NCBI GenBank assembly: GCA_018400295.1
Contig: JAGYMZ010000003.1
Location: 1 to 64,000 of the forward strand
DNA length: 64,000 nucleotides
Origin: Bacteroidales bacterium
Lineage (GTDB): Bacteria; Bacteroidota; Bacteroidia; Bacteroidales; B18-G4
Direction of reading: 5' to 3'
The position numbers and the translations under genes are program-made. Of the stretch, positions 52,059 through 60,720 are shown in pieces. The notes beneath the pieces are model-generated. The model worked only from the letters and a program-made list of their open reading frames with translations, was not told where the DNA came from and did not search any database. The number at the start of each line of letters is the position of its first letter. Within the stretch, counting starts at the first letter, position 1.

Positions 52059-53045
52059 TTATAAATTACCGGGCAGGTTATGGAACTTTTCCATGATCTT
52101 ATGAGCCACTTCCAGGGCATAATGCCCATCAAAAATGGTCACCGGCGGGGACACATCCTTTTGTATGGCATCGTAAAAACTTTCCAGTTCCTTTTGAATG
52201 GCATTCACGGGCCTGACTTCCGGTTTGTCAAAAAAAACTTGTTTTTCACCCTTGCCCCCGCCAGGGTCCAGTATCATTGCAAAAGGATCGGGCCCGGATT
52301 TATCAACATCCTTTATCCGAATAATTTCCACCTTTTTCTCCAGGAAATCTATAGATATGTACGCATCCTTTTGAAAAAACCGGGTTTTTCTCATGTTCTT
52401 CATGGAGATCCTGGAAGCGGTCAGATTGGCCACACAACCATTATCAAACTCGATGCGGGCGTTGGCAATGTCGGGGGTATCGCTGACCACAGGAACACCA
52501 CTGGCACTGATGCGTTTGATCCCCGAATCCACCGTGCTTAACACAATGTCAATATCATGGATCATCAGATCGAGTACAACCGGTACGTCGGTACCACGGG
52601 GGTTGAATTGCGCAAGCCTGTGGGTTTCAATAAACATGGGGGAGGTAACGTATGGCCGGGCCGTCAAAAAAGCCGGGTTGAACCGTTCAACATGTCCCAC
52701 CTGTACTTTGATATCCGCTTCCTCGGCCAGCTCAATCAGTTTTTTGGCTTCCGGGATGGAGGCAACAACGGGCTTTTCAATGAAAACATGTTTGAATTTC
52801 CTCAGGGCCATGGAAGCGCAGTCAAAGTGAGAAACCGTGGGGGTTACGATATCCACAACGTCCACATCATCGATCAGTTGTTCGATCGTTTCGTAACCGG
52901 GAATATCAAATTCCTGTCTGACTTGCCTGGCTTTTTCTTCATCGGGATCGTAAAAACCCATCAATTGATATTCTTTTATCAATTGAATGCATTTGAGGTG
53001 GATTTTCCCCAAATGACCAGCGCCAAGCACTCCGATTTTCAGCAT
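52059..53045 (-). CDS. Gfo/Idh/MocA family oxidoreductase
   Basis: A 328-residue NAD(P)-dependent oxidoreductase of the Gfo/Idh/MocA superfamily. The Rossmann GxGxxG is in LKIGVLGAGHLGKIHLK, the conserved catalytic Lys in KHVFIEKPVVASIPEA, and a His-containing C-terminal domain begins near DLMIHDIDIVLSTVDSGIKR, a family motif. It probably acts on a sugar-nucleotide or inositol-type substrate; the WcaJ-type gene in the same direction suggests a glycan precursor, but this is inference. The family start is at 53045, with a TACTTTTG box just upstream. Confidence 0.87.
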   Translation of the reverse strand: MLKIGVLGAGHLGKIHLKCIQLIKEYQLMGFYDPDEEKARQVRQEFDIPGYETIEQLIDDVDVVDIVTPTVSHFDCASMALRKFKHVFIEKPVVASIPEAKKLIELAEEADIKVQVGHVERFNPAFLTARPYVTSPMFIETHRLAQFNPRGTDVPVVLDLMIHDIDIVLSTVDSGIKRISASGVPVVSDTPDIANARIEFDNGCVANLTASRISMKNMRKTRFFQKDAYISIDFLEKKVEIIRIKDVDKSGPDPFAMILDPGGGKGEKQVFFDKPEVRPVNAIQKELESFYDAIQKDVSPPVTIFDGHYALEVAHKIMEKFHNLPGNL

Positions 53046-53060
53046 GTTTTCAAATTTTTG

Positions 53061-53068
53061 CAAAAGTA
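53061..53068 (-). promoter_or_regulatory. -7 box for the Gfo/Idh/MocA gene
   Basis: Minus-strand TACTTTTG matches TAnnTTTG, 16 bases before the preferred ATG at 53045. Confidence 0.5.
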
Positions 53069-53101
53069 AACCATTTCCTCAAACATCCCAGCCGAATTTC
53101 G

Positions 53102-53109
53102 TACTTTCG
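53102..53109 (+). promoter_or_regulatory. Possible -7 box for pcm
   Basis: TACTTTCG differs from TAnnTTTG at one position, about 33 bases before the pcm ATG. It is divergent to the box at 53061-53068. Confidence 0.35.
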
Positions 53110-53141
53110 CACCACTTTGAAAACAAGATCCAATTAAGCGA

Positions 53142-53792
53142 ATGATGCAGGATACCTTCAGACATAAAGGGCTGCGCAAGAAACTGGTGGAGGAAATTAA
53201 GGCCAAAGGCATAAAAAACCCGAAAGTACTGGAAGCCATCGGCAAGGTACCGAGGCATTTATTCATGGATTCCTCATTCCTGGAGTTTGCATACCAGGAC
53301 AAGGCATTCCCGATCGGCTCCGGACAAACCATTTCACAACCTTATACCGTTGCTTTCCAGACAGAACTCCTTAAGCCAAACGAAAACGAAAAGGTACTGG
53401 AAATCGGTACCGGATCGGGTTATCAGGCATGCGTTTTATTGGAAACAGGCGCCAGGGTATATTCTGTGGAGCGTCAAAAAAAACTATTCGACAAAGCCTC
53501 CAGACTTCTCCCCGGGATCGGCTACCGGCCAAAGCTCTTTTATGGCGATGGGTATGCCGGCCTGCCCACCTTTGCCCCTTTTGACAAGATCCTCATCACA
53601 GCATCCGTATCAAAAATTCCACAAGCCCTTTTAAGCCAGCTGAATACCGGCGGCACGCTGGTTGCCCCTGTTGGAAGTGAAAACATTCAGGTTATGCAGT
53701 CCATTTGCAAATCCGGACCGGAAGAATATGAAATACAGCATCACGGTACCTTCCGTTTTGTTCCAATGCTCTCCAATACTGCAAACGACTGA
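53142..53792 (+). CDS. pcm: Protein-L-isoaspartate O-methyltransferase
   Basis: A 216-residue enzyme that methylates isoaspartyl residues in damaged proteins using SAM. It has the PCMT signature FPIGSGQTISQPYTVAFQTE, the SAM-binding motif VLEIGTGSGYQACVLLETGA and the later FYGDGYAGLPTFAPFDKILI. Length is normal for the family. It starts with ATG at 53142; no obvious operon partner exists. Confidence 0.93.
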   Translation: MMQDTFRHKGLRKKLVEEIKAKGIKNPKVLEAIGKVPRHLFMDSSFLEFAYQDKAFPIGSGQTISQPYTVAFQTELLKPNENEKVLEIGTGSGYQACVLLETGARVYSVERQKKLFDKASRLLPGIGYRPKLFYGDGYAGLPTFAPFDKILITASVSKIPQALLSQLNTGGTLVAPVGSENIQVMQSICKSGPEEYEIQHHGTFRFVPMLSNTAND

Positions 53793-53841
53793 ACCATATA
53801 TCCGGAACAGCCTTTATGACAAATATGCTTGTATGTTTTTG

Positions 53842-53849
53842 TACCTTTG
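53842..53849 (+). promoter_or_regulatory. -7 box for the downstream lipoprotein gene
   Basis: TACCTTTG matches TAnnTTTG, 56 bases before the ATG at 53905. Confidence 0.5.
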
Positions 53850-53904
53850 GCATAAATTATGCAGTTGAAAACAAATCATATTGTTCACATAAAAGAGTTT
53901 TGCC

Positions 53905-54807
53905 ATGAAAAAAACGATTAAACGCTTTGCATTTTTCATTCTGGCCGGGTCCATGATCTTGTCGTCCTGCAGCAAGGATGATGACGATGATGACAAACCC
54001 ATCAATGAAAATCCAACCATCAATTTTCTTGTAGAGCAGGGGTATATTTCTTCGGATGCGACCCTGAACACAGACCAGCCATTTAAGGTCAAGGTGTTAG
54101 CCCGGGAAAACCCCACAACCAAGAAAAACATCGACCACATTAATGTACGCAGGATACATAATGACCAAACCATTGCAGATACAACCTTTGACGTGGGCCA
54201 GCCGGAAATAACACTGCAGGTCGATTTCACATCCCTGCCATACGCCGGGGAGGAGAACATTGAATTCGAAGCTGTCGACAATGCCGGCAAGAAAGCAATG
54301 ATCAGTTTGAAGATCACTACCATCATGATCGGGGATTCCGTGGTTTCATACACAGACGTTACCCTGGGATCTTTCAATGAACAGAATTTTGGCAGTTTCT
54401 TCTCTGCTTCCAACGGTCAGGTATATTTCATAGATGAGGCCTTTCAAAACCAGGACCTGATCGATGTCGCATTTTTCCTGGGAACAACAAGCGGTGCATC
54501 CCTGGGGGCCCCGTCCAACAACACCGTTATCGATGTGTTTGATCTGGATCAGGCGCCCAATGCCTGGACGACTTTTAACCAAACGGTATTTGTCAGTCCG
54601 GCGCCCATAGATGCCACGGAATTTGATCAGATCGGTGATACTTATGATTTCCCTGCTTTTTCCGGTTCGGACGACCTGGTAACACAACTTGCAGACAATG
54701 ACATCATTTATTTCAGCACCATAGATTTCAAACTTGGCTTCATAAAGGTCAACGCCATAAACCCCCGCGGCGACATCATCAACATCGATGTAAAAGTGCA
54801 GAAATAG
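53905..54807 (+). CDS. Hypothetical lipoprotein with an Ig-like fold region
   Basis: I do not recognise the family of this 300-residue lipoprotein. The signal peptide (KRFAFFILAGSMILSSC) ends at lipobox Cys22, followed by an Asp run (KDDDDDDKP), a common outer-surface export-like spacer in Bacteroidota lipoproteins. The first half (about 35-140) looks like an Ig/Big-like domain (EITLQVDFTSLPYAGEENIE, FEAVDNAGKKAMISLKITTI). The second half repeats a similar strand pattern with VTLGSFNEQNFGSFFSASNG. It is ended by a very strong terminator and shows no functional clue beyond surface localisation. Confidence 0.7.
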   Translation: MKKTIKRFAFFILAGSMILSSCSKDDDDDDKPINENPTINFLVEQGYISSDATLNTDQPFKVKVLARENPTTKKNIDHINVRRIHNDQTIADTTFDVGQPEITLQVDFTSLPYAGEENIEFEAVDNAGKKAMISLKITTIMIGDSVVSYTDVTLGSFNEQNFGSFFSASNGQVYFIDEAFQNQDLIDVAFFLGTTSGASLGAPSNNTVIDVFDLDQAPNAWTTFNQTVFVSPAPIDATEFDQIGDTYDFPAFSGSDDLVTQLADNDIIYFSTIDFKLGFIKVNAINPRGDIINIDVKVQK

Positions 54808-54825
54808 ATTTCACGGCATTTTATG

Positions 54826-54861
54826 AAAAATACCACCCCCCGGGTTGGGGGTGGTATTTTT
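54826..54861. terminator. Bidirectional intrinsic terminator
   Basis: A perfect 15-base-pair stem AAAAATACCACCCCC / GGGGGTGGTATTTTT encloses a 6-base loop. Both strands carry A or T tracts at the stem edge, so it can stop the plus-strand lipoprotein transcript and the minus-strand miaA transcript. Confidence 0.92.
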
Positions 54862-54881
54862 CCCCCTGTTGGGGCGGATCT

Positions 54882-55811
54882 TCAAACCCCGGATTTCAAC
54901 CGTTCCGAAACGACCTTCACTTTATCATGCAGGTCCATATCGCCATCGAGCCAACAAATATAGAAGCCCCGCCGTTCCATTCTCCGGAACCAGGTCATTT
55001 GGCGCTTGGCAAACTGATGTATGGCCGTGTTGAGCTTTTGGAAGAGGCCGGCATGGGTTAATTCCCCTTCCAGGAACCATGTGATCATCCTGTATTCCAA
55101 TCCGTAGCACTTGAGCATTCCGGGATCCACCCCTTCCCGGAGCAATGACCTCACCTCATCGATCATTCCGCATGACATCCGTTTGGCAAGACGCTCCGTG
55201 ATCCGCTTACGTATTGTATTCCGGTCATAACGAATACCCATGATCAGGGGATTGATCCGGGGAAAATCCCGCCGTGGATGATCCTTCATGAATTCCTGGA
55301 TCTCCAGGGCACGGATCAACCGTTCCCTGGATCCGGTATCGGTAACATTATGCAATCTCCTGAAAGACCGCAACCGCCCGGTGAGTTCCTCCATGGGCAT
55401 ATGCGCCCACTGCTTTCTCTTAACCGGGTTTTCAGGCACTTCCGGATAAAGGGTCTTGCCCAGGGCCGCTTCAATGTATAATCCGGTGCCGCCACATAAC
55501 ACTGGCAGCTTATCCCTGCCTGTAATATCGCGGAATGTACGCAGGAAATCCTGCTGATATTTGAAAACATTGTATTCCTGTCCGGGTTCCGCGATATCGA
55601 TCAGGTGATACGGAACAGCTTTCCCATCCACGGTATAGTCCTCATAATCCTTACCTGTACCCAGGTCCATTCCTTTGTAAACCTGCCTGGAATCCGCACT
55701 GATGACCTCGCCATGATGAAGGGCGGCAACATGGGCGGCCAGCTGCGTCTTACCCGTCGCAGTTGGGCCCAGGATAACAACCATGACTGCATGTTTCTGT
55801 TCGTTATTCAT
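54882..55811 (-). CDS. miaA: tRNA dimethylallyltransferase
   Basis: This 309-residue MiaA adds a dimethylallyl group to A37 of tRNAs reading UNN codons. It has the P-loop VVILGPTATGKTQLA (about 12-26), EVISADSRQVYKGMDLGTGK, LPVLCGGTGLYIEAALGKTL (the family GGTGLY motif) and RQMTWFRRMERRGFYICWLD near the C-terminus. Its ATG lies inside the end of the upstream GT2 gene (8-base overlap), so it is translationally coupled to a glycosyltransferase. Confidence 0.93.
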   Translation of the reverse strand: MNNEQKHAVMVVILGPTATGKTQLAAHVAALHHGEVISADSRQVYKGMDLGTGKDYEDYTVDGKAVPYHLIDIAEPGQEYNVFKYQQDFLRTFRDITGRDKLPVLCGGTGLYIEAALGKTLYPEVPENPVKRKQWAHMPMEELTGRLRSFRRLHNVTDTGSRERLIRALEIQEFMKDHPRRDFPRINPLIMGIRYDRNTIRKRITERLAKRMSCGMIDEVRSLLREGVDPGMLKCYGLEYRMITWFLEGELTHAGLFQKLNTAIHQFAKRQMTWFRRMERRGFYICWLDGDMDLHDKVKVVSERLKSGV

Positions 55812-57054
55812 GTGCCGGTGTATATACCGATTTTTGTTGTATGTTCCACTCCTGCTCCATCATAAAATCCCGGATCCTGTTCAGGATCTCTATGGATGTT
55901 GTTTTGAAATTCAAGCGGTTCAGGTCTTCTTCCAGCAAGGCATCCCGGATCCCCCCGGGGAACAGATGCGTTAAATTTTCTCTCAGGCACTGTTCTCCGG
56001 GTATGTTCAGTTTTTTTTGTTCCGTTTTAAGATATTGCAGGATGCGCAATGCATCTACTTTTTCATGGCATGCGCGGACAAAACGGCGGGATTCGCGGCT
56101 ATTGCGGCGCAAGGCCTGCCATATATCCGCAGTTCCGAAAACATCCCTGAAAAAATCATCCATGGGCGTTGTCCGGCACCCGCCAAACAATTCAGGGAAC
56201 AGATCGTATGTTGCCCGGATGTTTTGAAAAAGCATATGATGATATACCGGGTAGCTGGACCAGTCACCCCGGCTACCCTTAATGAGGGCCGGTCCGGTAC
56301 CAAAAAAAACCCGGTCGGAAAACCGTGTCCCGGGAAACACCCTTTCCGGGTTCCAAACGATCAGGTCCCCGGCCTTCCTCATTTTCTGAAGGAAATAGAA
56401 ATCTTCCCCGCTTTTTCTGGGCGACATCCCGCCAATCTTTTGGTATGCCCGAACAGGCAACGCAATTGCCGATCCCAATGCGGTGAAGGAATATGGGCAA
56501 CGGATATTCCAAAGGTTCAGCGCATAGTTGCGCATGTATATTTCATACCTGAGCATCGCACGGTCTATCAGACCGTTACCGGTAACCCGGTGATAGTAGG
56601 GTACCGAAATGCCCATGGCGCCGGGAAATCGATTCAGGTTTGCCAGGATGGAAGAAAAATACTCCGGACCGTATTGTGTGTCGCCGTCCAGACTGATAAT
56701 GACATCCTCCTCCCTGGCCAGATCCCGGATGGAGTCCATGATCACTTTTCTTGCCCGGCCCACCCCCTGGCTTCTGTGCAACCATCCCTTGCCGGGCGAG
56801 CTTCTGTCCAGAAGGATCATTTCATCGCCAAACAACGCTTTCAAAGATCCTATGGTTTCCTGGTTACGCTCACAAACACCCTTTTTGGAAACATCCTGCC
56901 ACCAGGCCTCCGGTTGGTTCACGCATACAACCAGCCGAAAATCCACGCATTTCTGACCCAGCAGGCAATCATGGATCAGGGTCAGGTTCTCCAGCTCATC
57001 CATCAAGGGAAGAGCCACCCATATTTTCCTGTATTTTCCGGCAGGATCTGACAT
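55804..57054 (-). CDS. Glycosyltransferase family 2-like protein
   Basis: A 416-residue GT-A glycosyltransferase with no membrane segments. It begins IWVALPLMDELENLTLIHDC, where the family normally has a VPxxNE-like start. The DxD-type donor motif is in EEDVIISLDGDTQYGPEYFS, and the later segments PYSFTALGSAIALPVRAYQK and GEDFYFLQKMRKAGDLIVWN fit the acceptor side, with Glu-Asp as catalytic base candidates. The C-terminal ~130 residues are helical and unusual for this group. The substrate is unknown. A TAAATTTG box ends eight bases before the ATG, giving nearly leaderless transcription. Confidence 0.82.
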   Translation of the reverse strand: MSDPAGKYRKIWVALPLMDELENLTLIHDCLLGQKCVDFRLVVCVNQPEAWWQDVSKKGVCERNQETIGSLKALFGDEMILLDRSSPGKGWLHRSQGVGRARKVIMDSIRDLAREEDVIISLDGDTQYGPEYFSSILANLNRFPGAMGISVPYYHRVTGNGLIDRAMLRYEIYMRNYALNLWNIRCPYSFTALGSAIALPVRAYQKIGGMSPRKSGEDFYFLQKMRKAGDLIVWNPERVFPGTRFSDRVFFGTGPALIKGSRGDWSSYPVYHHMLFQNIRATYDLFPELFGGCRTTPMDDFFRDVFGTADIWQALRRNSRESRRFVRACHEKVDALRILQYLKTEQKKLNIPGEQCLRENLTHLFPGGIRDALLEEDLNRLNFKTTSIEILNRIRDFMMEQEWNIQQKSVYTPAHE

Positions 57055-57061
57055 TGCGCAG

Positions 57062-57069
57062 CAAATTTA
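57062..57069 (-). promoter_or_regulatory. -7 box for the GT2-miaA transcript
   Basis: Minus-strand TAAATTTG matches TAnnTTTG and ends eight bases before the ATG at 57054, leaving almost no leader. Confidence 0.45.
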
Positions 57070-57215
57070 AGCATTTAAGCACAAGGAGTTAACAGCGGAG
57101 AACATTTATTTTATTATTGCACAGGCCGGACCATGCTGTATGGTAATGCGCCACGAGGAGGAAAAAACCGGGAATATGTTGTATCTTCCCCTGGAAAATT
57201 TAAGACCACAGAACC

Positions 57216-58022
57216 ATGAAACAGGCAGGATTGCTTTTATTAAACAGCATCACGTTAGCTGCAGCGCTTGTCATGAACTACCTGAGCGGATTGGGCAAAT
57301 TGAACGGAAACACGGTAAGCGATATCAGCAAGCGGTACGAAACACTATTCACCCCTGCGGGATATGCTTTTGCTATATGGGGGATCATATATATATTTTT
57401 GATCGCTTTCGTAATCCATCAATGGTATGCATGGTACAGAAAAAAAGACGATCAGGATCTCAGGCGAACAGGGGTTTGGTTTGCCATTGGAAATATTGCG
57501 AACGGGTTGTGGATATGGGCCTGGACCGGCGACAGCATTGGCTGGTCTGTCCTTTTGATAATCCTGCTGCTTTTATCCCTGGCCATTCTTGTGGTCAGGC
57601 TCAGATTGGAAATCCCGGATGCCCCCTTACGCATCATAGCCTTCGTCTGGTGGCCGGTTTGCATATATCTTGGATGGATCGTGGTTGCAAGCGCAGCCAA
57701 CATCGCGGTTTATTTGAAAAGCACCAACCAAACCTTTTTCCTTACCGAAGAAACCCGCGCCATTGCGCTGATCATTCTGGCAGCGCTGATATACATATTG
57801 TTAATATACTTCAGAAATATGAGAGAGGCGGCCCTTGTGGGGATCTGGGCCTTTATTGCCATAGCGATGAGGCAATGGGAACATCACATACACATCAGTT
57901 TCGCAGCCATTCTTGCCTCAGTCATCCTGTTCATTTATGTGGGTTACCATGGCTACAAAAACAGAGAAACCTCACCGTTCCGAAAGATCCAAAGCAGCGG
58001 GAACCCCATGCCGGGCACCTAA
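57216..58022 (+). CDS. TspO/MBR-related tryptophan-rich membrane protein
   Basis: The 268-residue membrane protein has seven or eight hydrophobic helices and many Trp residues. The motif LFTPAGYAFAIWGIIYIFLI (about 44-63) is the hallmark of the extended tryptophan-rich sensory (TspO-related) family, which is longer than classic TspO (about 160 residues). AIGNIANGLWIWAWTGDSIG and AFVWWPVCIYLGWIVVASAA also fit. Binding of tetrapyrroles or other small molecules is known for TspO proper; for this long branch function is not established. Its stop overlaps that of the convergent DHODH-like gene by four bases. Confidence 0.78.
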   Translation: MKQAGLLLLNSITLAAALVMNYLSGLGKLNGNTVSDISKRYETLFTPAGYAFAIWGIIYIFLIAFVIHQWYAWYRKKDDQDLRRTGVWFAIGNIANGLWIWAWTGDSIGWSVLLIILLLLSLAILVVRLRLEIPDAPLRIIAFVWWPVCIYLGWIVVASAANIAVYLKSTNQTFFLTEETRAIALIILAALIYILLIYFRNMREAALVGIWAFIAIAMRQWEHHIHISFAAILASVILFIYVGYHGYKNRETSPFRKIQSSGNPMPGT

Positions 58023-59005
58023 TCAATCCCCGAAAAATGCTTCATAAACTGCACCCTCATGTACCCTGCAGGATTATCGGTTCCTTTGATGCTCATTTTT
58101 CCGTTGAAATCCGGGACAGATGAAAAATGATGTTTCTCCATCCATTCTTCCATCTCTTTGAGCATAACGGGGATCTGTTCAAATCCTTTATTGTATAAAA
58201 CCGAGCTGATCTGAACGGCTTTCGCACCGGCGAGCAGCTGTTTGATCAATGCACGGCCATCGTGAACACCGGTGGAAGCAGCAATGTCACAATGCAGGCG
58301 ATCTGAAAGCAGGGCTACCCATCGCAAGGACATGGACAATTCCTCGGGAGTGCTGAAAACATGGCTTGCCGTGATCGTCATCTTGTCTATATCAATATCC
58401 GGTGAAAAAAACCGGTTGAACAATACCATCCCCGAAATACCTGTCCAGGAAAGCTTCAATGCAGTTTTTGCAAGACCACTGAAATAATGGCTGATTTTTA
58501 AACTGATGGGTATGGATACGATCCGCCGGACATTATCGACAATGTCAAAATATACGGCTTCATTTTCCTCACCACTTCTGCGGGGATCAGATGGCAATAT
58601 GAAAACATTGAGTTCCAGTCCATCGGCACCAGCTTCCTGTATCTTTTTCGCAAAAGATGTCCACTCCTGCGCAGAAACACAGTTTATGCTTGCAATCACC
58701 GGGATGGAAACCCCGGATTTGGCATCCCGTATCAGGTTCAAATATTGTTCCACTTCATTTTGCCGGGAATAATGGCCAATGTAATCCTGGGCCTCAGGAT
58801 AGGGATAATGCTCATCACCCTGGCTGAATGCCTGATCGGCCTGGTAATTGATCTGTTCTTCAAACAAGGATTTCAATACCACAGCAGCACCGCCATTCTC
58901 TTCAATGGCCTTTATATTTTCCAGGGAATTCGTAAGCCCGGAACTGCCTGCAATAATTGGATTTTTTAATTCCAACCCCATATATTTGGTTGATAAATTC
59001 ACCAT
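58019..59005 (-). CDS. Dihydroorotate dehydrogenase-like FMN protein
   Basis: A 328-residue TIM-barrel protein of the DHODH-like group. The N-terminus MVNLSTKYMGLELKNPIIAG and the FMN-site segments IPVIASINCVSAQEWTSFAK, GADGLELNVFILPSDPRR, IPISLKISHYFSGL and IAASTGVHDGRALIKQLLAG fit the FMN-oxidoreductase fold. The segment corresponding to the PyrD active site reads NVFILP rather than a standard Cys/Ser loop, so true dihydroorotate dehydrogenase activity is uncertain. The preferred start is 59005; the frame is six codons longer. No pyrimidine genes are nearby. Confidence 0.82.
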   Translation of the reverse strand: MVNLSTKYMGLELKNPIIAGSSGLTNSLENIKAIEENGGAAVVLKSLFEEQINYQADQAFSQGDEHYPYPEAQDYIGHYSRQNEVEQYLNLIRDAKSGVSIPVIASINCVSAQEWTSFAKKIQEAGADGLELNVFILPSDPRRSGEENEAVYFDIVDNVRRIVSIPISLKISHYFSGLAKTALKLSWTGISGMVLFNRFFSPDIDIDKMTITASHVFSTPEELSMSLRWVALLSDRLHCDIAASTGVHDGRALIKQLLAGAKAVQISSVLYNKGFEQIPVMLKEMEEWMEKHHFSSVPDFNGKMSIKGTDNPAGYMRVQFMKHFSGID

Positions 59006-59073
59006 AAAGCCTGATTTTTTCAATGTTTATAGACCATACAAATTTATGGAATTAATCCCGAAAAACCCTGCCG

Positions 59074-60675
59074 TCAGGGATGAATTTTCAATTCCAGGAA
59101 TAAGGATCCGTCACTGAGTATTTCAATGGCCTTTTGAAGTGCATCATCGGTCTCAGAAAACACAGCATAGGAAGCACCGACATCCCAAAGGTTCCGGGCC
59201 ATCCATGCTTTTATCTGGGAACGCAGAACCCGCCCGGATTTTTCAAACCCTTCCTCATCATATTCCACGCCTTCTTTTTCAGCGATCTCAAAAAATTCCT
59301 GAAGGATCTCATCGCTAACATTGAAATCTTGCTTATAATCCTCAAATTCCGGATATTTATCCAGGATTTCCGTGCGGTTATCGTTGACATATTTTACGGT
59401 GAACTGATTTAAGACCCCATTTTTCCGGAGATCAATATAATAATCCGAGATCCATGTAGAATCCCAGGGAATAAAAATATCCGGCATAATGCCCCCACCG
59501 CCGTATACTACCCGGTTACCCGGGGTATAGTATTTGAGAGAGTCGGGAAAATGGATGCTGTCTGCATGAACCATCTCCCCCATTTCCCACCGTTCCAGGA
59601 AATCCTTGTAATATTCTTCATATCCCTTATTGTAGGGCCGCTGAATGCTCCGGCCCGTAGGGGTGTGGTAGCGGGCCGTGGTAAGCCGCAGTACCGAACC
59701 ATCGGTCAAGGGGAACGGTCGCTGAACCAATCCCTTTCCAAAAGACCTGCGGCCCAGGATCAATCCCCTGTCCCAATCCTGAACAGCACCGGATACAATT
59801 TCACTCGCGGAAGCAGAGCCTTCATCGATCATTATCACCAGCGGTCCCTGCTCAAAGCTGCCTTTTTGGGTAGCGTCAAATTCTTCCCTGGGACTCTTGT
59901 GGCCCTTCGTATAAACGATCATGCGCCCCTCCGGCAAAAATTCATCCGCAAGTTCAACAGCAATGCCCAGATAACCTCCGGAATTACCACGCAAATCAAG
60001 AATGAGTTTCTCCATTCCCTGCTGTTTAAGACTGCTTATCCCATCCCTGAATTCTTCCATTGCGTTTTTTGAAAAGCGGTTTAGCTTAATATAACCGATC
60101 TCCGGAGTCAGCATGAATGTGGCATCGATACTGTGAATGGGTATTTCATCCCGGACAATGGTATATTCGATCAGTTCCTTCCGGCCCTGGCGGTAAATAC
60201 TGACATCCACCTTTGAACCTTTCTCGCCCCGCAATTTATCCATAACAAATTTATTGGTAATATCGGGACCATGGGCTTTTTCACCATTGATCCTTACGAT
60301 CTTGTCTCCTGCCATGATGCCAAGTTTTTCCGAAGGACCTCCCGGTACGGGTGAGATAACCAGAATGGTATCCCTGAAAATCTGAAATGTGACGCCAATC
60401 CCTTCGAAGCTGCCTTCAAGTTGCTCTTCGGACCGCTCCAGTTCTTTCTTCGGTATATATGCCGAATGGGGGTCAAGATCCTTCAGGGTTTCAGCAATGG
60501 CATTATCCACCACATCTTGTATCTCTACAGGATCGACATAGGCATAGTCGATCAATTGCATAACCGTTGCCAGTTTTTGTATGTTCTCCCTGGTTTCTTT
60601 TGACTGTGAAAAGGATGACAGGAAAAGACAACCGAACATGGCGGTCAGCAGGGCACTTTTTAATAAATGTTTCAT
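59074..60675 (-). CDS. S41 family carboxy-terminal processing protease (CtpA/Tsp-like)
   Basis: A 533-residue exported serine protease. It has a signal peptide (about 1-23), a PDZ domain (about 90-175, GIGVTFQIFRDTILVISPVP then GDKIVRINGEKAHGPDI), and a catalytic core with LILDLRGNSGGYLGIAVELA, the nucleophile Ser in MIDEGSASASEIVSGAVQDW and the general-base Lys in GRRSFGKGLVQRPFPL. It cleaves C-termini of periplasmic proteins. The C-terminal ~110 residues are the helical extension seen in Bacteroidota members. It lies 45 bases downstream of the E1 gene. Confidence 0.92.
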   Translation of the reverse strand: MKHLLKSALLTAMFGCLFLSSFSQSKETRENIQKLATVMQLIDYAYVDPVEIQDVVDNAIAETLKDLDPHSAYIPKKELERSEEQLEGSFEGIGVTFQIFRDTILVISPVPGGPSEKLGIMAGDKIVRINGEKAHGPDITNKFVMDKLRGEKGSKVDVSIYRQGRKELIEYTIVRDEIPIHSIDATFMLTPEIGYIKLNRFSKNAMEEFRDGISSLKQQGMEKLILDLRGNSGGYLGIAVELADEFLPEGRMIVYTKGHKSPREEFDATQKGSFEQGPLVIMIDEGSASASEIVSGAVQDWDRGLILGRRSFGKGLVQRPFPLTDGSVLRLTTARYHTPTGRSIQRPYNKGYEEYYKDFLERWEMGEMVHADSIHFPDSLKYYTPGNRVVYGGGGIMPDIFIPWDSTWISDYYIDLRKNGVLNQFTVKYVNDNRTEILDKYPEFEDYKQDFNVSDEILQEFFEIAEKEGVEYDEEGFEKSGRVLRSQIKAWMARNLWDVGASYAVFSETDDALQKAIEILSDGSLFLELKIHP

Positions 60676-60720
60676 CAGGTTTTTTGTTTGCTGTTGTGCA
60701 ATTATTTAAAGACCTCCGGG

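Noticed and set aside
56017-57051. A 344-codon plus-strand ORF antisense to the GT2 gene
   Set aside because: It is the complementary-frame shadow of a well-supported glycosyltransferase; composition and motifs do not fit a real protein.
57140-58123. A 327-codon ORF covering the whole TspO-related gene in another frame
   Set aside because: It lacks any recognisable motif, is rich in His, Arg and Cys as expected of an out-of-frame reading, and the other frame has a clear membrane protein with a known signature.
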